This document shows, piece by piece, positions 26,301-34,381 of a DNA stretch of 64,000 nucleotides. Position 1 is the stretch's first letter. Each line of letters starts with the position of its first letter. Location of the stretch: positions 1-64,000 of the forward strand of contig NZ_JBEPTL010000006.1 in assembly GCF_040549465.1 (NCBI RefSeq), written 5' to 3'. This DNA comes from Lacisediminihabitans sp040549465. GTDB taxonomy: Bacteria > Actinomycetota > Actinomycetes > Actinomycetales > Microbacteriaceae. The notes under the pieces are model-generated. The model was not told the DNA's origin and did no database searches. It worked only from the letters and a program-made list of their open reading frames with translations. Both the position numbers and the translations under genes were made by a program.

Positions 26301-27515
26301 ATGACTGTCATCGCTCGGCCTGTTCCGTTCCTGCGTCGCCTCGCCGCCGCCCTCATCACGGCCCTCGCCGTCGCAGCCAGCGTGCAGGCGGTGACCGTGC
26401 TGCTCTTCTACGTTGGGGCTGGCGCAGACATCACGACCTTCACGCAGCTGAGCGACTTCTTCCTCGCTTCGAGTCTCATCGCGTTCTTCGCGCTCGCCGT
26501 GTTCGCCTTGGTCGGCATCTACCGCTACTGGTACACGCGGCTCATCGGCGGCCTCGTCGCGGCGTTGATCGCCGCCGTTCTTGGCACGCTGCTCAACGTG
26601 CTCACCAGCGGCTCGACGGTTCCCGCCGACCTCGCCACTCAGCTCTTCGGAACCCTCGTCGGGCCGAACCTCCTCTTCGTCGTACTCGTCACCGTTGGCA
26701 CGCTGACTATCGGCGAGCGGGTGTGGCGCGCGATCGTCGGCAGCACCACCGACGAGAGCCGCGTCGCCATCGTGCGTGCGCCAGCTGAGAACCTCGCCGA
26801 GGGTGAGGTCACCCACATCCAGCGCACGCCGCTCGACACCGAGCTCGCGAACACCCAGTGGGACAACTACGTCGCAACGATCGCGAATGCGGGCTGGGAC
26901 ATCGTGGAGGTGCCCGTCGCCCACGGCCACGCAGACTCAGTCTTCGTCGAAGATGCCGTGGTGCTCTTCGGCGATCTCGCCGTGATCGCGAGCCCCGGCG
27001 CCGAGTCTCGTCGCGGCGAAACTGCGGAGGCCGAGAAGACAGTGCGCAGCCTCGGACTCACGATCGCACGCATCGAGCAGCCGGGCACGCTCGACGGCGG
27101 CGACGTGCTCAAGGTCGGAAAGACCGTCTACGTCGGACGCGGCGGACGCACGAATGCGGAGGGCATCCGCCAGCTCCGGAGCATCGTCGCCCCTTTCGGA
27201 TACACCGTGGTCGCCGTGCCCGTCACGAAGGCCCTGCACCTCAAGAGCGCGGTGACCGCCCTCCCGGATGGCACAGTCATCGGTTACGAAGCCCTGGTCG
27301 ACACCACCTCGATCTTCGACCGTTATCTCGCCGTTCCGGAGGCGACGGGTGTCGCCGTGGTCGTGCTCGCGTCCGACACGGTGCTCATGGCCAGCTCCGC
27401 GCCGCAAAGCGCGGCTCTCATCGCCGACCTCGGATATCGGGTGCTCACCGTCGACATCAGCGAGTTCGAGAAGCTCGAGGGATGTGTCACCTGCCTGTCG
27501 GTGCGCTTGCGCTAG
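26301..27515 (+). CDS. Dimethylargininase fused to an N-terminal four-helix membrane domain
   Basis: A 404-residue protein. Residues 1-150 contain four transmembrane helices. Residues 155-404 are a complete dimethylarginine dimethylaminohydrolase domain of the guanidino-modifying fold: HGHADSVFVEDAVVLFG, GTLDGGDVLKVGKTVYVGRGGRTNAEG, the catalytic His in KALHLKSAV, and the catalytic Cys in GCVTCLSV at the C-terminus. It would hydrolyse methylated arginines to citrulline at the membrane. ATG 26301 is preferred over GTG 26295. A TAGGGT box lies eight bases before the ATG. Confidence 0.85.
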   Translation: MTVIARPVPFLRRLAAALITALAVAASVQAVTVLLFYVGAGADITTFTQLSDFFLASSLIAFFALAVFALVGIYRYWYTRLIGGLVAALIAAVLGTLLNVLTSGSTVPADLATQLFGTLVGPNLLFVVLVTVGTLTIGERVWRAIVGSTTDESRVAIVRAPAENLAEGEVTHIQRTPLDTELANTQWDNYVATIANAGWDIVEVPVAHGHADSVFVEDAVVLFGDLAVIASPGAESRRGETAEAEKTVRSLGLTIARIEQPGTLDGGDVLKVGKTVYVGRGGRTNAEGIRQLRSIVAPFGYTVVAVPVTKALHLKSAVTALPDGTVIGYEALVDTTSIFDRYLAVPEATGVAVVVLASDTVLMASSAPQSAALIADLGYRVLTVDISEFEKLEGCVTCLSVRLR

Positions 27516-27555
27516 AACACCGGAACGGATGGCCGCGAAGTCACTTGTGAATGGC

Positions 27556-27578
27556 CTCAGAGTTACCTGAGTTTTCTT
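27556..27578 (+). terminator. Rho-independent-type terminator after the dimethylargininase gene
   Basis: CTCAG-AGTTAC-CTGAG followed by TTTTCTT: a short stem with a genuine T tract, one of few in the window. Confidence 0.6.
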
Positions 27579-27643
27579 GCACCCCGTGTGCAGATGCGGA
27601 AGCGTAGCCAACTCCGATCGCAGGTAATCGAAAGGATTCATCC

Positions 27644-27928
27644 ATGCTTACACTCACCGACTCGGCAAACACTGTTGTCACGACCATCACCGAGCGCACT
27701 CCGGACATCAAGGATGCGGGGCTCCGCATCAGCACCGACGAGGCGCAGGCCGGCGAATTCGCCGTCGCCATCGCGCCTGCCCCCGAGCCCACCGACACTG
27801 TCGTTCCCAGTGCGGGCGCGAAGGTCTACCTCGAAGAGAAGGCCGCCATCGCACTCGACGACAAGGTGCTCGACGCCCAGTTCACGGACGACGGTTCCGT
27901 GCGCTTCGCCATCGGCACCCAGGAGTAG
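27644..27928 (+). CDS. HesB/IscA-like protein lacking the iron-sulfur cysteines
   Basis: A 94-residue protein of the HesB-like fold (MLTLTDSANTVVTTITERT, GLRIS, KVYLEEKAAIALDDKVLDAQ). Canonical IscA/HesB scaffolds need three cysteines; none is present, so it cannot bind a cluster in the usual way. Such cysteine-free members are common in Microbacteriaceae and their role is unknown. GAAAGGA seven bases before the ATG is a good ribosome site. A strong terminator follows. Confidence 0.72.
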   Translation: MLTLTDSANTVVTTITERTPDIKDAGLRISTDEAQAGEFAVAIAPAPEPTDTVVPSAGAKVYLEEKAAIALDDKVLDAQFTDDGSVRFAIGTQE

Positions 27929-27949
27929 CTTCCTCGCAGTCTCGACGCT

Positions 27950-27983
27950 GGCCCCGACTCATCCATTGGGATGGTTCGGGGCC
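27950..27983 (+). terminator. Terminator after the HesB-like gene
   Basis: GGCCCCGA...TCGGGGCC with an inner CATCC/GGATG pairing and a four-base loop, followed by a T-rich stretch. A textbook intrinsic terminator. Confidence 0.8.
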
Positions 27984-28162
27984 TGCGTTGTTTGTAGAAA
28001 CTTTTGTCCGTGCAGATTCTTCCGGCCGATTTCGGATGAAGTCTTGCGTACGGCAAACTCACGGGCATATCCTGTAGGGCTGCCCAGTCAGCGTTCCGCC
28101 TCACCAGGGCGACGCCGGCGGCCATTACCAGTGTGAACAACATACATATCCAGGAGGACGAC

Positions 28163-28243
28163 ATGAATAACACAACTCCCGCAACTGCAGGCGCGATTCG
28201 TGTTGCCGTCTTTCCGACCATGTATTCCGTCGGAACCCGGTAA
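28163..28243 (+). CDS. 26-residue leader peptide upstream of the ABC exporter
   Basis: ATG 28163 to TAA 28241-28243, preceded by CAGGAGG five bases upstream, one of the strongest ribosome sites in the window. The peptide starts MNNTTPATAG and ends VFPTMYSVGTR. Its last third lies in a hairpin (TTCCGAC 28212-28218 with GTCGGAA 28229-28235). A second GC-rich hairpin (28249-28263) follows the stop. It ends 100 bases before the exporter operon. I infer a ribosome-sensed attenuator, as known for the BmrB leader of the bmrCD exporter in Bacillus. The peptide sequence itself is not one I recognise. Confidence 0.6.
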   Translation: MNNTTPATAGAIRVAVFPTMYSVGTR

Positions 28244-28343
28244 CGACAGGGGCTAGACGCCCCGCCCAGCTCCCACTCCACAACTGACATTCAGCCATCC
28301 GGATCCCCGGCTTTCGCCGACCCCAACGTTCAAGGAATCATTC

Positions 28344-30161
28344 GTGTCTGCAGACAAGAAAAGACAGGGCACTTTCGCCTCCATCCTGCGCATCTATCCG
28401 TGGGCACAACCCGCGATGCCGCGCATTTACCTCGGCATGGTCTCGGCTCTCATCGCCGCGATCGTCGCGCTGATCATCCCGCAAGTACTGCGGTCGCTCG
28501 TCGACGGTCCGCTCAAGCACGGCGATGCCAGCCAGATCTGGTGGCCGGTGGGAGCCGTGCTGGGACTCGGCGTGCTCGAGGCCGTGATGATCTGGTTCCG
28601 CCGCTGGTTCGTGCTGCAGCCGGGAACGCGTGTCGAGTCCGACATGCGCAACTCGCTGTACAACCAGTTGCAGGACCTCCCGGTGGGCTTCCACGACCGC
28701 TGGGCGAGTGGGCAGTTGCTCTCCCGCGCGGTCAGCGATCTTGGCCTCATCCGCCGCTGGATCTCCTTCGGCATCGTGCTGCTCGTGGTCAACGTGATCA
28801 CCATCCTCGTCGGCTTCGTGTTCCTGCTCTCGATTAACTGGATCCTCGGCGTGATCTTCGTCGTCTGCTCGATCCCGCTATGGATCTACGGCTACCTCTT
28901 CGAGCAGAAGTACTCCGTCGTCGCGCGCCGCAGCCAGGACCAGGCCGGTGACCTCGCGACCGCAGTCGAGGAATCGGTGCACGGCATCCGTGTGCTCAAA
29001 GCGTTCGGTCGCGGCCAGCATGCGCTGAAGAACTTCGCCTCACAGGCGGAGGACCTGCGCGGAACCGAGATCGAGAAAGCCAAGGCGATTGCCGGCATCT
29101 GGCTCTGGCTGCTGCTGGTACCCGACGTCACCTTCGCGCTCAGCCTGCTCGGCGGGGTGTGGCTCGCCGCGACCGGCCAGCTGTCGGCCGGCCAGCTCGT
29201 CGCGTTCTTCGCGACGGCGACGGTACTGCGCTTTCCGGTGGAGTCGATCGGCTTCCTGCTGTCGATGACCTTCGACACGCGCACGGCGGTCGACCGCTTC
29301 TTCGAGGTGATGGATGCTCCCAACACGATTACCGATCCCGAGCACCCGAAGACGATCGCCAGACCTGAGGGCAGGCTCGTCTTCGACAACGTGCACTTCC
29401 GCTACCAGGACTCGCCCTCGCAGTACGACGACCTGCTCGACGGCGTCGACCTCGAGCTGGAGCCGGGGGAGACCATGGCGATCGTGGGCCTCACCGGTTC
29501 CGGCAAGTCGACGCTCACCGCGCTGACGACCCGGCTCTACGACGTGACCGGCGGATCGATCACGCTGGACGGCGTCGATGTCCGCGACCTGTCCCGCTAC
29601 GACCTGCGCAAGCACATCGCGATGGCCTTCGAGGATGCGACGCTGTTCTCGGCGACGATCCGCGACAACGTGATGCTCGGGCGTCCAGAGGGTTCGGACG
29701 TCGAACTCGCCGAGGCACTCGAGATCGCGCAGGCGGACTTCGTCTACCAGCTACCGGACGGACTCGACACCAGGGTCGGAGAAGAAGGCATGAGCCTGTC
29801 CGGTGGACAGCGACAACGTCTCGCGCTCGCGCGCGCGGTTGCGGCCCAGCCTGAGGTGCTCGTGCTCGACGACCCGCTGTCGGCGCTGGATGTCGACACC
29901 GAAGCTCTCGTCGAGGCGGCACTGCGTCGTGTGCTGGCATCCACCACCGCGATGATCGTCGCCCACCGCCCATCGACGGTCATGCTCGCCGACCGGGTCG
30001 CACTGCTCGAGGGCGGCCGCGTCACGGCGGTGGGTCGCCACAGCGACCTGCTGGTCTCGAGCGACCACTACCGCTTCGTCATCTCGAGTCTCGAAGACGA
30101 AGAAAAGCGCGAACACAACGAAGCACTGCTTCAGCAGCAGGAACAGGGGGCCGGCGCATGA
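28344..30161 (+). CDS. Heterodimeric ABC exporter, subunit with degenerate catalytic site
   Basis: A 605-residue half-transporter with six transmembrane helices (residues about 25-330) and a C-terminal ATPase. Walker A is GLTGSGKST, the signature is canonical LSGGQ, and Walker B ends LDDP: aspartate replaces the catalytic glutamate. Pairing one Asp-type subunit with a partner that has a variant signature is typical of heterodimeric multidrug exporters (BmrCD, TM287/288). GTG start with AAGGAA upstream. Its last codon overlaps the partner's ATG (ATGA). Confidence 0.9.
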   Translation: MSADKKRQGTFASILRIYPWAQPAMPRIYLGMVSALIAAIVALIIPQVLRSLVDGPLKHGDASQIWWPVGAVLGLGVLEAVMIWFRRWFVLQPGTRVESDMRNSLYNQLQDLPVGFHDRWASGQLLSRAVSDLGLIRRWISFGIVLLVVNVITILVGFVFLLSINWILGVIFVVCSIPLWIYGYLFEQKYSVVARRSQDQAGDLATAVEESVHGIRVLKAFGRGQHALKNFASQAEDLRGTEIEKAKAIAGIWLWLLLVPDVTFALSLLGGVWLAATGQLSAGQLVAFFATATVLRFPVESIGFLLSMTFDTRTAVDRFFEVMDAPNTITDPEHPKTIARPEGRLVFDNVHFRYQDSPSQYDDLLDGVDLELEPGETMAIVGLTGSGKSTLTALTTRLYDVTGGSITLDGVDVRDLSRYDLRKHIAMAFEDATLFSATIRDNVMLGRPEGSDVELAEALEIAQADFVYQLPDGLDTRVGEEGMSLSGGQRQRLALARAVAAQPEVLVLDDPLSALDVDTEALVEAALRRVLASTTAMIVAHRPSTVMLADRVALLEGGRVTAVGRHSDLLVSSDHYRFVISSLEDEEKREHNEALLQQQEQGAGA

Positions 30162-31963
30162 GCGTCCTGGGCGTTGAGGGTGAAGAGCGCGACGACTTCA
30201 CCAAGAAGGAGAGCAAGCAGATCCGCGACCGCTCGCTACGGCTGCTGAACACGCTGCTGCGTCCGCTCTGGGCGCGAGTCACGGTGACGATCCTCGTGGT
30301 CGTGGTGAGCACCGCGGCGCAGGTCGCGGGCCCCGCGCTCATCGCGTTCGGCCTGGACACCGGCCTGCCAGCACTCACCAACCAGGACTGGATGCCGCTG
30401 GCCTTCGCCGTGGGGGCCTATCTGTTCACCGGCATCATCGGTGCCGCGCTGATCGCCTGGTACACGGTGCTGACCGCTCGGATCAGCCAGGCCATCCTGA
30501 TCGACCTCCGCAAGCGGGTATTCCTGCACACCCAGAAGCTCAGCCTCGAGTTTCACGAGAACTACACGTCGGGGCGCATCATCGCGCGCCAGACGAGCGA
30601 CCTCGACTCGATCCGTGAACTGCTCGACTCCGGCATCAACCAGCTGGTGCAGGGCGGTCTGTACATGGTGTTCATCGCCGTCGCGATGTTCTCGATCGAC
30701 TTCTGGAGCGGCGTCGTGCTGTTCGGTTCGCTGGTGCCGCTGACATTCCTGCTTCGCTGGTTCCAGCTGCGGTCGCAGAAGGCGTTCCGTGCCACGAGAA
30801 CCACCTCGGCGAGGCTCATCGTGCATTTCGTGGAGACCATGACCGGCATCCGCGCGGTGAAGGCCTTCCGCAAGGAGAAGCGCAACGAGACCGAGTTCGG
30901 CGGCCTCGTGGAGGACTACCGCGAAGCGAACATGAAGACGATCCGGCTGTTCGGCGTGCTGGATCCTGGCCTCGTGCTGATCGGCAATGTGGCGCTCGGC
31001 GTCGTCCTGCTCGTCGGCGGCCTGCGGGTCGCAACCGGCAGTCTCGCGATCGGCGTGCTGCTCGCGGCACTCCTCTACACCCGCTCGTTCTTCGCACCCG
31101 CGCAAGAGATGGCGATGTTCTACAACTCCTACCAGTCCGCCGCCGCCGCGCTGGAGAAGATCTCCGGTGTGCTCGAGGAGCGTCCGAGCGTTCCCGACCC
31201 CACGCGCCCCATCGACCTCTGGCAGGCGAAGGGTGCCGTGAAGTTCGACGGGGTCGAGTTCGCCTACACGCCGGATCGCGTCATCCTGCCACGCTTCGAC
31301 CTGGAGTTTCCTGCCGGGCAGACCATCGCCTTGGTGGGTTCCACCGGTGCCGGAAAGTCCACGCTGGCCAAACTGATCTCGCGTTTCTACGACCCGAGTG
31401 CCGGCGTGGTCTCGCTCGATGGTGTCGACCTGCGGCAGCTGCACCCGAAGGATCTGCGTCGCGCGATCGTCATGGTCACGCAGGAGGCGTACCTGTTCTC
31501 CGGCTCGGTGGGAGACAACATCGCGCTCGGTAAGCCGGAGGCGACCATCGAGGAGATCGTGGCGGCGGCGAAGGCTGTCGGCGCGCACGAATTCATCGAG
31601 AGCCTGCCCGACGGCTACGACACGGATGTGAACAAGCGTGGTGGGCGGGTGTCGGCGGGCCAGCGGCAGCTGATCTCGTTCGCGCGGGCGTTCCTCGCCG
31701 ACCCTGTCGTGTTGATCCTGGATGAGGCGACGGCATCGCTCGACATCCCGAGCGAACGGCTGGTGCAGGAGGGCCTGCTCACGCTGCTCGCCGACCGCAC
31801 AGCGATCATCATCGCCCACCGCCTCTCGACGGTCGCGATCGCCGACCGCGTGCTGGTGATGGAGCACGGGCAGATCGTTGAGGATGGCACCCCGCGCGAT
31901 CTCATCGCCGGAACTGGTCGCTTCTCGAAGCTGCACGCGGCCTGGCGGGAATCGCTGGTCTAG
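30158..31963 (+). CDS. Heterodimeric ABC exporter, catalytic subunit
   Basis: A 601-residue half-transporter, six transmembrane helices then an ATPase domain. Walker A is GSTGAGKST. Walker B ends LDEA with the catalytic glutamate. The signature is VSAGQ instead of LSGGQ, so the composite dimer has one full and one degenerate ATP site. It is translationally coupled to the upstream half. Likely substrates are hydrophobic drugs or lipids, by family. Confidence 0.9.
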   Translation: MSVLGVEGEERDDFTKKESKQIRDRSLRLLNTLLRPLWARVTVTILVVVVSTAAQVAGPALIAFGLDTGLPALTNQDWMPLAFAVGAYLFTGIIGAALIAWYTVLTARISQAILIDLRKRVFLHTQKLSLEFHENYTSGRIIARQTSDLDSIRELLDSGINQLVQGGLYMVFIAVAMFSIDFWSGVVLFGSLVPLTFLLRWFQLRSQKAFRATRTTSARLIVHFVETMTGIRAVKAFRKEKRNETEFGGLVEDYREANMKTIRLFGVLDPGLVLIGNVALGVVLLVGGLRVATGSLAIGVLLAALLYTRSFFAPAQEMAMFYNSYQSAAAALEKISGVLEERPSVPDPTRPIDLWQAKGAVKFDGVEFAYTPDRVILPRFDLEFPAGQTIALVGSTGAGKSTLAKLISRFYDPSAGVVSLDGVDLRQLHPKDLRRAIVMVTQEAYLFSGSVGDNIALGKPEATIEEIVAAAKAVGAHEFIESLPDGYDTDVNKRGGRVSAGQRQLISFARAFLADPVVLILDEATASLDIPSERLVQEGLLTLLADRTAIIIAHRLSTVAIADRVLVMEHGQIVEDGTPRDLIAGTGRFSKLHAAWRESLV

Positions 31964-31980
31964 CTCGCCCCTCCTCCGCA

Positions 31981-32015
31981 ACGGTGACTTGTCACCAAGA
32001 GACGGTGACTTGTCA
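31981..32015. repeat. Direct repeat ACGGTGACTTGTCA with embedded palindrome
   Basis: ACGGTGACTTGTCA occurs at 31981-31994 and 32002-32015 (21-base spacing). The first copy extends to the imperfect 14-base palindrome GGTGACTTGTCACC (31983-31996). It lies just past the exporter stop, before the convergent alkyltransferase-like gene, and may function in termination. Confidence 0.6.
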
Positions 32016-32131
32016 TTAACCGTGGTGTGGATGCCGCCAGCCCACTGTTGCTGCCAAGCGACGGGCACTGTTGGCCACCAATCGGCCTCGCGGAACACGA
32101 GATCGGTGGTCAGTCGCAGGGATGACTGTGG

Positions 32132-32443
32132 CTACGGCATCCAGCGCGCTACGGGATCCACGCGGAACACGCCGCTCGCCGACCACTTCAGCGGTGTCGA
32201 TTCGGTGCGGTAGTACTCAAGAGCCCTGGCCTCGTGGTCGACGGCCGGATGCCCACTCGAGCGGATGACCCGCCACCACGGTACGTCGGAACCGTAGTAG
32301 GCCATGGTCTGGCCGACCGCTCGCGCCGCCCGTGACCCGATGGCTGCTGCGACATCCCCGTAGGTCATCACGCGACCCTCGGGGATCGAGGTGACAACCT
32401 CGAGCACACGCGAGACGAAGTCGTCCGCCGGTAGTGCGGCCAT
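32132..32443 (-). CDS. Alkyltransferase-like (ATL) MGMT-family protein
   Basis: A 103-residue DNA-binding domain of the O6-alkylguanine alkyltransferase family (VTSIPEGRVMTYGDVAAAIG, helix-turn-helix with ARAVGQTM). At the active-site motif it reads PWWRVIRSSG in place of PCHR, so the alkyl-accepting cysteine is missing. ATL proteins instead flag alkylated bases for nucleotide excision repair. The ATG directly follows the acetyltransferase stop, forming a two-gene operon. Confidence 0.85.
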   Translation of the reverse strand: MAALPADDFVSRVLEVVTSIPEGRVMTYGDVAAAIGSRAARAVGQTMAYYGSDVPWWRVIRSSGHPAVDHEARALEYYRTESTPLKWSASGVFRVDPVARWMP

Positions 32444-32896
32444 CTAGAGCCCGAGCGCGCCGATGTTCTCGCCGTACTGGGTTTCGCCCACGATGACGAA
32501 ACCGGTGCGTAGGAAGAACTGCTCTGGACCTTCTTCTCCCGCCTCCCAGATCGCGGTGAGCCGCGTGAATCCGCGGGAGCGTGCCTCGTCGGCGAGGGCC
32601 AAGACGGCGAAGCGTCCGATGCCAGCGCCCTGGGCATCTCCGGCCACGTTCACACGCCAGATGCAGCTGCGGAACTCCTCCTGGTCGGCATCGGGGTCGA
32701 AATTGCCGCGGATGAAGCCGACGACGGTCTCGCCGTCGAGCACCACTCGGGGCCACGAGGTGAGCGGGTTGATGTAGGCGTCCGCGATGGCGTAGGAGGG
32801 CGGGGTGACGAACTGTTCCTGCCCACGCCGGAGCGTGAGCCCGTTCGCCGCAACGATCGTCTTCGCGGACAGCTCTTCCAGTCGAAACTCAGCCAT
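32444..32896 (-). CDS. GNAT-family N-acetyltransferase
   Basis: A 150-residue acetyltransferase with the GNAT beta4-alpha3 acetyl-CoA site VNVAGDAQGAGIGRFAV and a following ALADEARSRGFTRLTAI helix-strand. Substrate unknown. I start at ATG 32896, which has a TAGCCT -10 exactly six bases upstream; a GTG two codons earlier lies inside that spacer. Confidence 0.78.
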   Translation of the reverse strand: MAEFRLEELSAKTIVAANGLTLRRGQEQFVTPPSYAIADAYINPLTSWPRVVLDGETVVGFIRGNFDPDADQEEFRSCIWRVNVAGDAQGAGIGRFAVLALADEARSRGFTRLTAIWEAGEEGPEQFFLRTGFVIVGETQYGENIGALGL

Positions 32897-32902
32897 GACC
32901 AC

Positions 32903-32908
32903 AGGCTA
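32903..32908 (-). promoter_or_regulatory. -10 box TAGCCT, leaderless start of the acetyltransferase gene
   Basis: On the minus strand TAGCCT, GTGGTC, then ATG 32896. The six-base gap and lack of a ribosome site indicate a leaderless mRNA. Confidence 0.5.
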
Positions 32909-32955
32909 ACGCTCGCCACCACGATGGGGGTAGTCGGTACATCTTCGAATCCGAT

Positions 32956-32979
32956 AAGTATCTCGATGTCAAGATACTT
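32956..32979 (+). promoter_or_regulatory. 24-base palindromic operator candidate upstream of icd
   Basis: AAGTATCTCGATGTCAAGATACTT is self-complementary apart from its central positions. Its core (ATCTCGATGTCAAGAT) matches the repeated ATCTyGACGTCGA motif before sucC. It lies about 60 bases upstream of the icd start. Confidence 0.6.
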
Positions 32980-33036
32980 CTCCAAGCGAGTAAGCTATCC
33001 GCGGTGGGCAGAACGCCCTGTTATAAGGAGAATCGC

Positions 33037-34251
33037 TTGTCCAAGATCACGGTAGAAGGCACAGTCGTCGAACTCGACGGTGACGAGATGACTCGCATCA
33101 TCTGGCAGAAGATCAAGGACACCCTGATCCACCCCTATCTCGACATCAACCTCGAGTATTACGACCTCGGAATCGAGCACCGCGACGCGACCGACGACCA
33201 GGTCACCATCGATGCTGCCCACGCCATCCAGAAGCACGGTGTCGGCGTCAAGTGCGCCACCATCACCCCCGACGAGGCACGCGTCGAGGAGTTCGGCCTC
33301 AAGAAGATGTGGAAGTCGCCGAACGGCACCATCCGCAACATTCTCGGCGGTGTGATCTTCCGCGAGCCGATCATCATCTCGAACATCCCGCGCCTGGTTC
33401 CCGGCTGGAACAAGCCGATCATCATCGGCCGTCACGCATTCGGCGATCAGTACCGCGCCACCGACTTCGTCTTCAAGGGCAAAGGCAAGCTCACCGTGCA
33501 GTTCACGCCGGACGACGGCTCAGAGCCGCTCAAGTTCGATGTCTACGACGCCCCGGATGACGGCATCGCGCAGGTTCAGTACAACCAGGACGCGTCGATC
33601 CGCGACTTCGCCCGCGCTTCTCTGAACTACGGGCTCGACCGTAACTACCCGGTCTACCTGTCGACCAAGAACACCATCCTCAAGGCCTACGACGGTCGCT
33701 TCAAAGACATCTTCGAGGAGATCTTCCAGGCGGAGTTCAAGGAGAAGTTCGACGCCGCAGGGCTCACCTACGAGCACCGTCTCATTGACGACATGGTCGC
33801 TTCGGCCATGAAGTGGGAGGGCGGCTACGTGTGGGCCTGCAAGAACTACGACGGCGACGTGCAGTCCGACACCGTCGCGCAGGGCTTTGGATCGCTCGGG
33901 CTGATGACCTCCGTGCTCTCCGTGCCCGACGGCAGCATCGTCGAGGCCGAGGCTGCCCACGGAACGGTGACCCGTCACTACCGCCAGCACCAGGCGGGCA
34001 AGCCGACAAGCACGAACCCGATTGCCTCGATCTACGCGTGGACCCGTGGCCTGTCGCACCGCGCGAAGCTCGACGACAACCCGGATCTCGCCGCCTTCGC
34101 GAATACCCTCGAGGATGTCGTCATCAAGTCGGTGGAGGCCGGTCACATGACGAAGGACCTCGCCATGCTCGTCGGTCCCGACCAGAAGTGGGAGACCACG
34201 GAAGAGTTCCTCGACACGCTCGACAAGAACCTCGCCGCACGCCTGTCATAA
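33037..34251 (+). CDS. icd: NADP-dependent isocitrate dehydrogenase (homodimeric, eukaryote-like type)
   Basis: Oxidises isocitrate to 2-oxoglutarate in the TCA cycle. It is 404 residues, the length of the dimeric type-II class rather than the monomeric IDH of Corynebacterium. Markers: WKSPNGTIRNILGGVIFREPI for isocitrate binding and the DDMVASAMKWEGGYVWACKNYDGDV metal site. HGTVTRHY and STNPIASIYAW form the NADP site. The start is TTG, behind ATAAGGAGAATCGC; the ORF extends upstream to GTG 33004 but the family begins at SKITVEGTVVE. Probably co-regulated with sucCD. Confidence 0.94.
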   Translation: MSKITVEGTVVELDGDEMTRIIWQKIKDTLIHPYLDINLEYYDLGIEHRDATDDQVTIDAAHAIQKHGVGVKCATITPDEARVEEFGLKKMWKSPNGTIRNILGGVIFREPIIISNIPRLVPGWNKPIIIGRHAFGDQYRATDFVFKGKGKLTVQFTPDDGSEPLKFDVYDAPDDGIAQVQYNQDASIRDFARASLNYGLDRNYPVYLSTKNTILKAYDGRFKDIFEEIFQAEFKEKFDAAGLTYEHRLIDDMVASAMKWEGGYVWACKNYDGDVQSDTVAQGFGSLGLMTSVLSVPDGSIVEAEAAHGTVTRHYRQHQAGKPTSTNPIASIYAWTRGLSHRAKLDDNPDLAAFANTLEDVVIKSVEAGHMTKDLAMLVGPDQKWETTEEFLDTLDKNLAARLS

Positions 34252-34274
34252 GCGGCGCCTCGCGTAGCTTCTGA

Positions 34275-34306
34275 GGGCACTGCTGGGCGTCCGATGGACG
34301 GTGCCC
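34275..34306 (+). terminator. Stem-loop after icd
   Basis: GGGCAC (34275-34280) with GTGCCC (34301-34306), and inside them CGTCC/GGACG around a three-base loop. Located 24 bases after the icd stop. Confidence 0.5.
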
Positions 34307-34327
34307 GGTTGTATGCTCGACTGACTG

Positions 34328-34381
34328 ATGCGAGGGAGCCAGGCCGTGAGTGGTTTCTGCAGTGAGGCGGCCACTGGATGA
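34328..34381 (+). CDS. 17-codon upstream ORF coupled to the GH3 gene
   Basis: ATG 34328 reads MRGSQAVSGF and ends at a TGA that overlaps the GH3 start codon (ATGA). A TATGCT hexamer lies ten bases before it, suggesting a nearly leaderless transcript. The GH3 gene has no ribosome site of its own, so coupled re-initiation from this mini-ORF is plausible. Could also be chance. Confidence 0.35.
   Translation: MRGSQAVSGFCSEAATG

Noticed and set aside
30236..32098. 620-codon antisense frame across the second ABC subunit
   Set aside because: Asp/Arg/Glu-rich shadow of a clear transporter gene.
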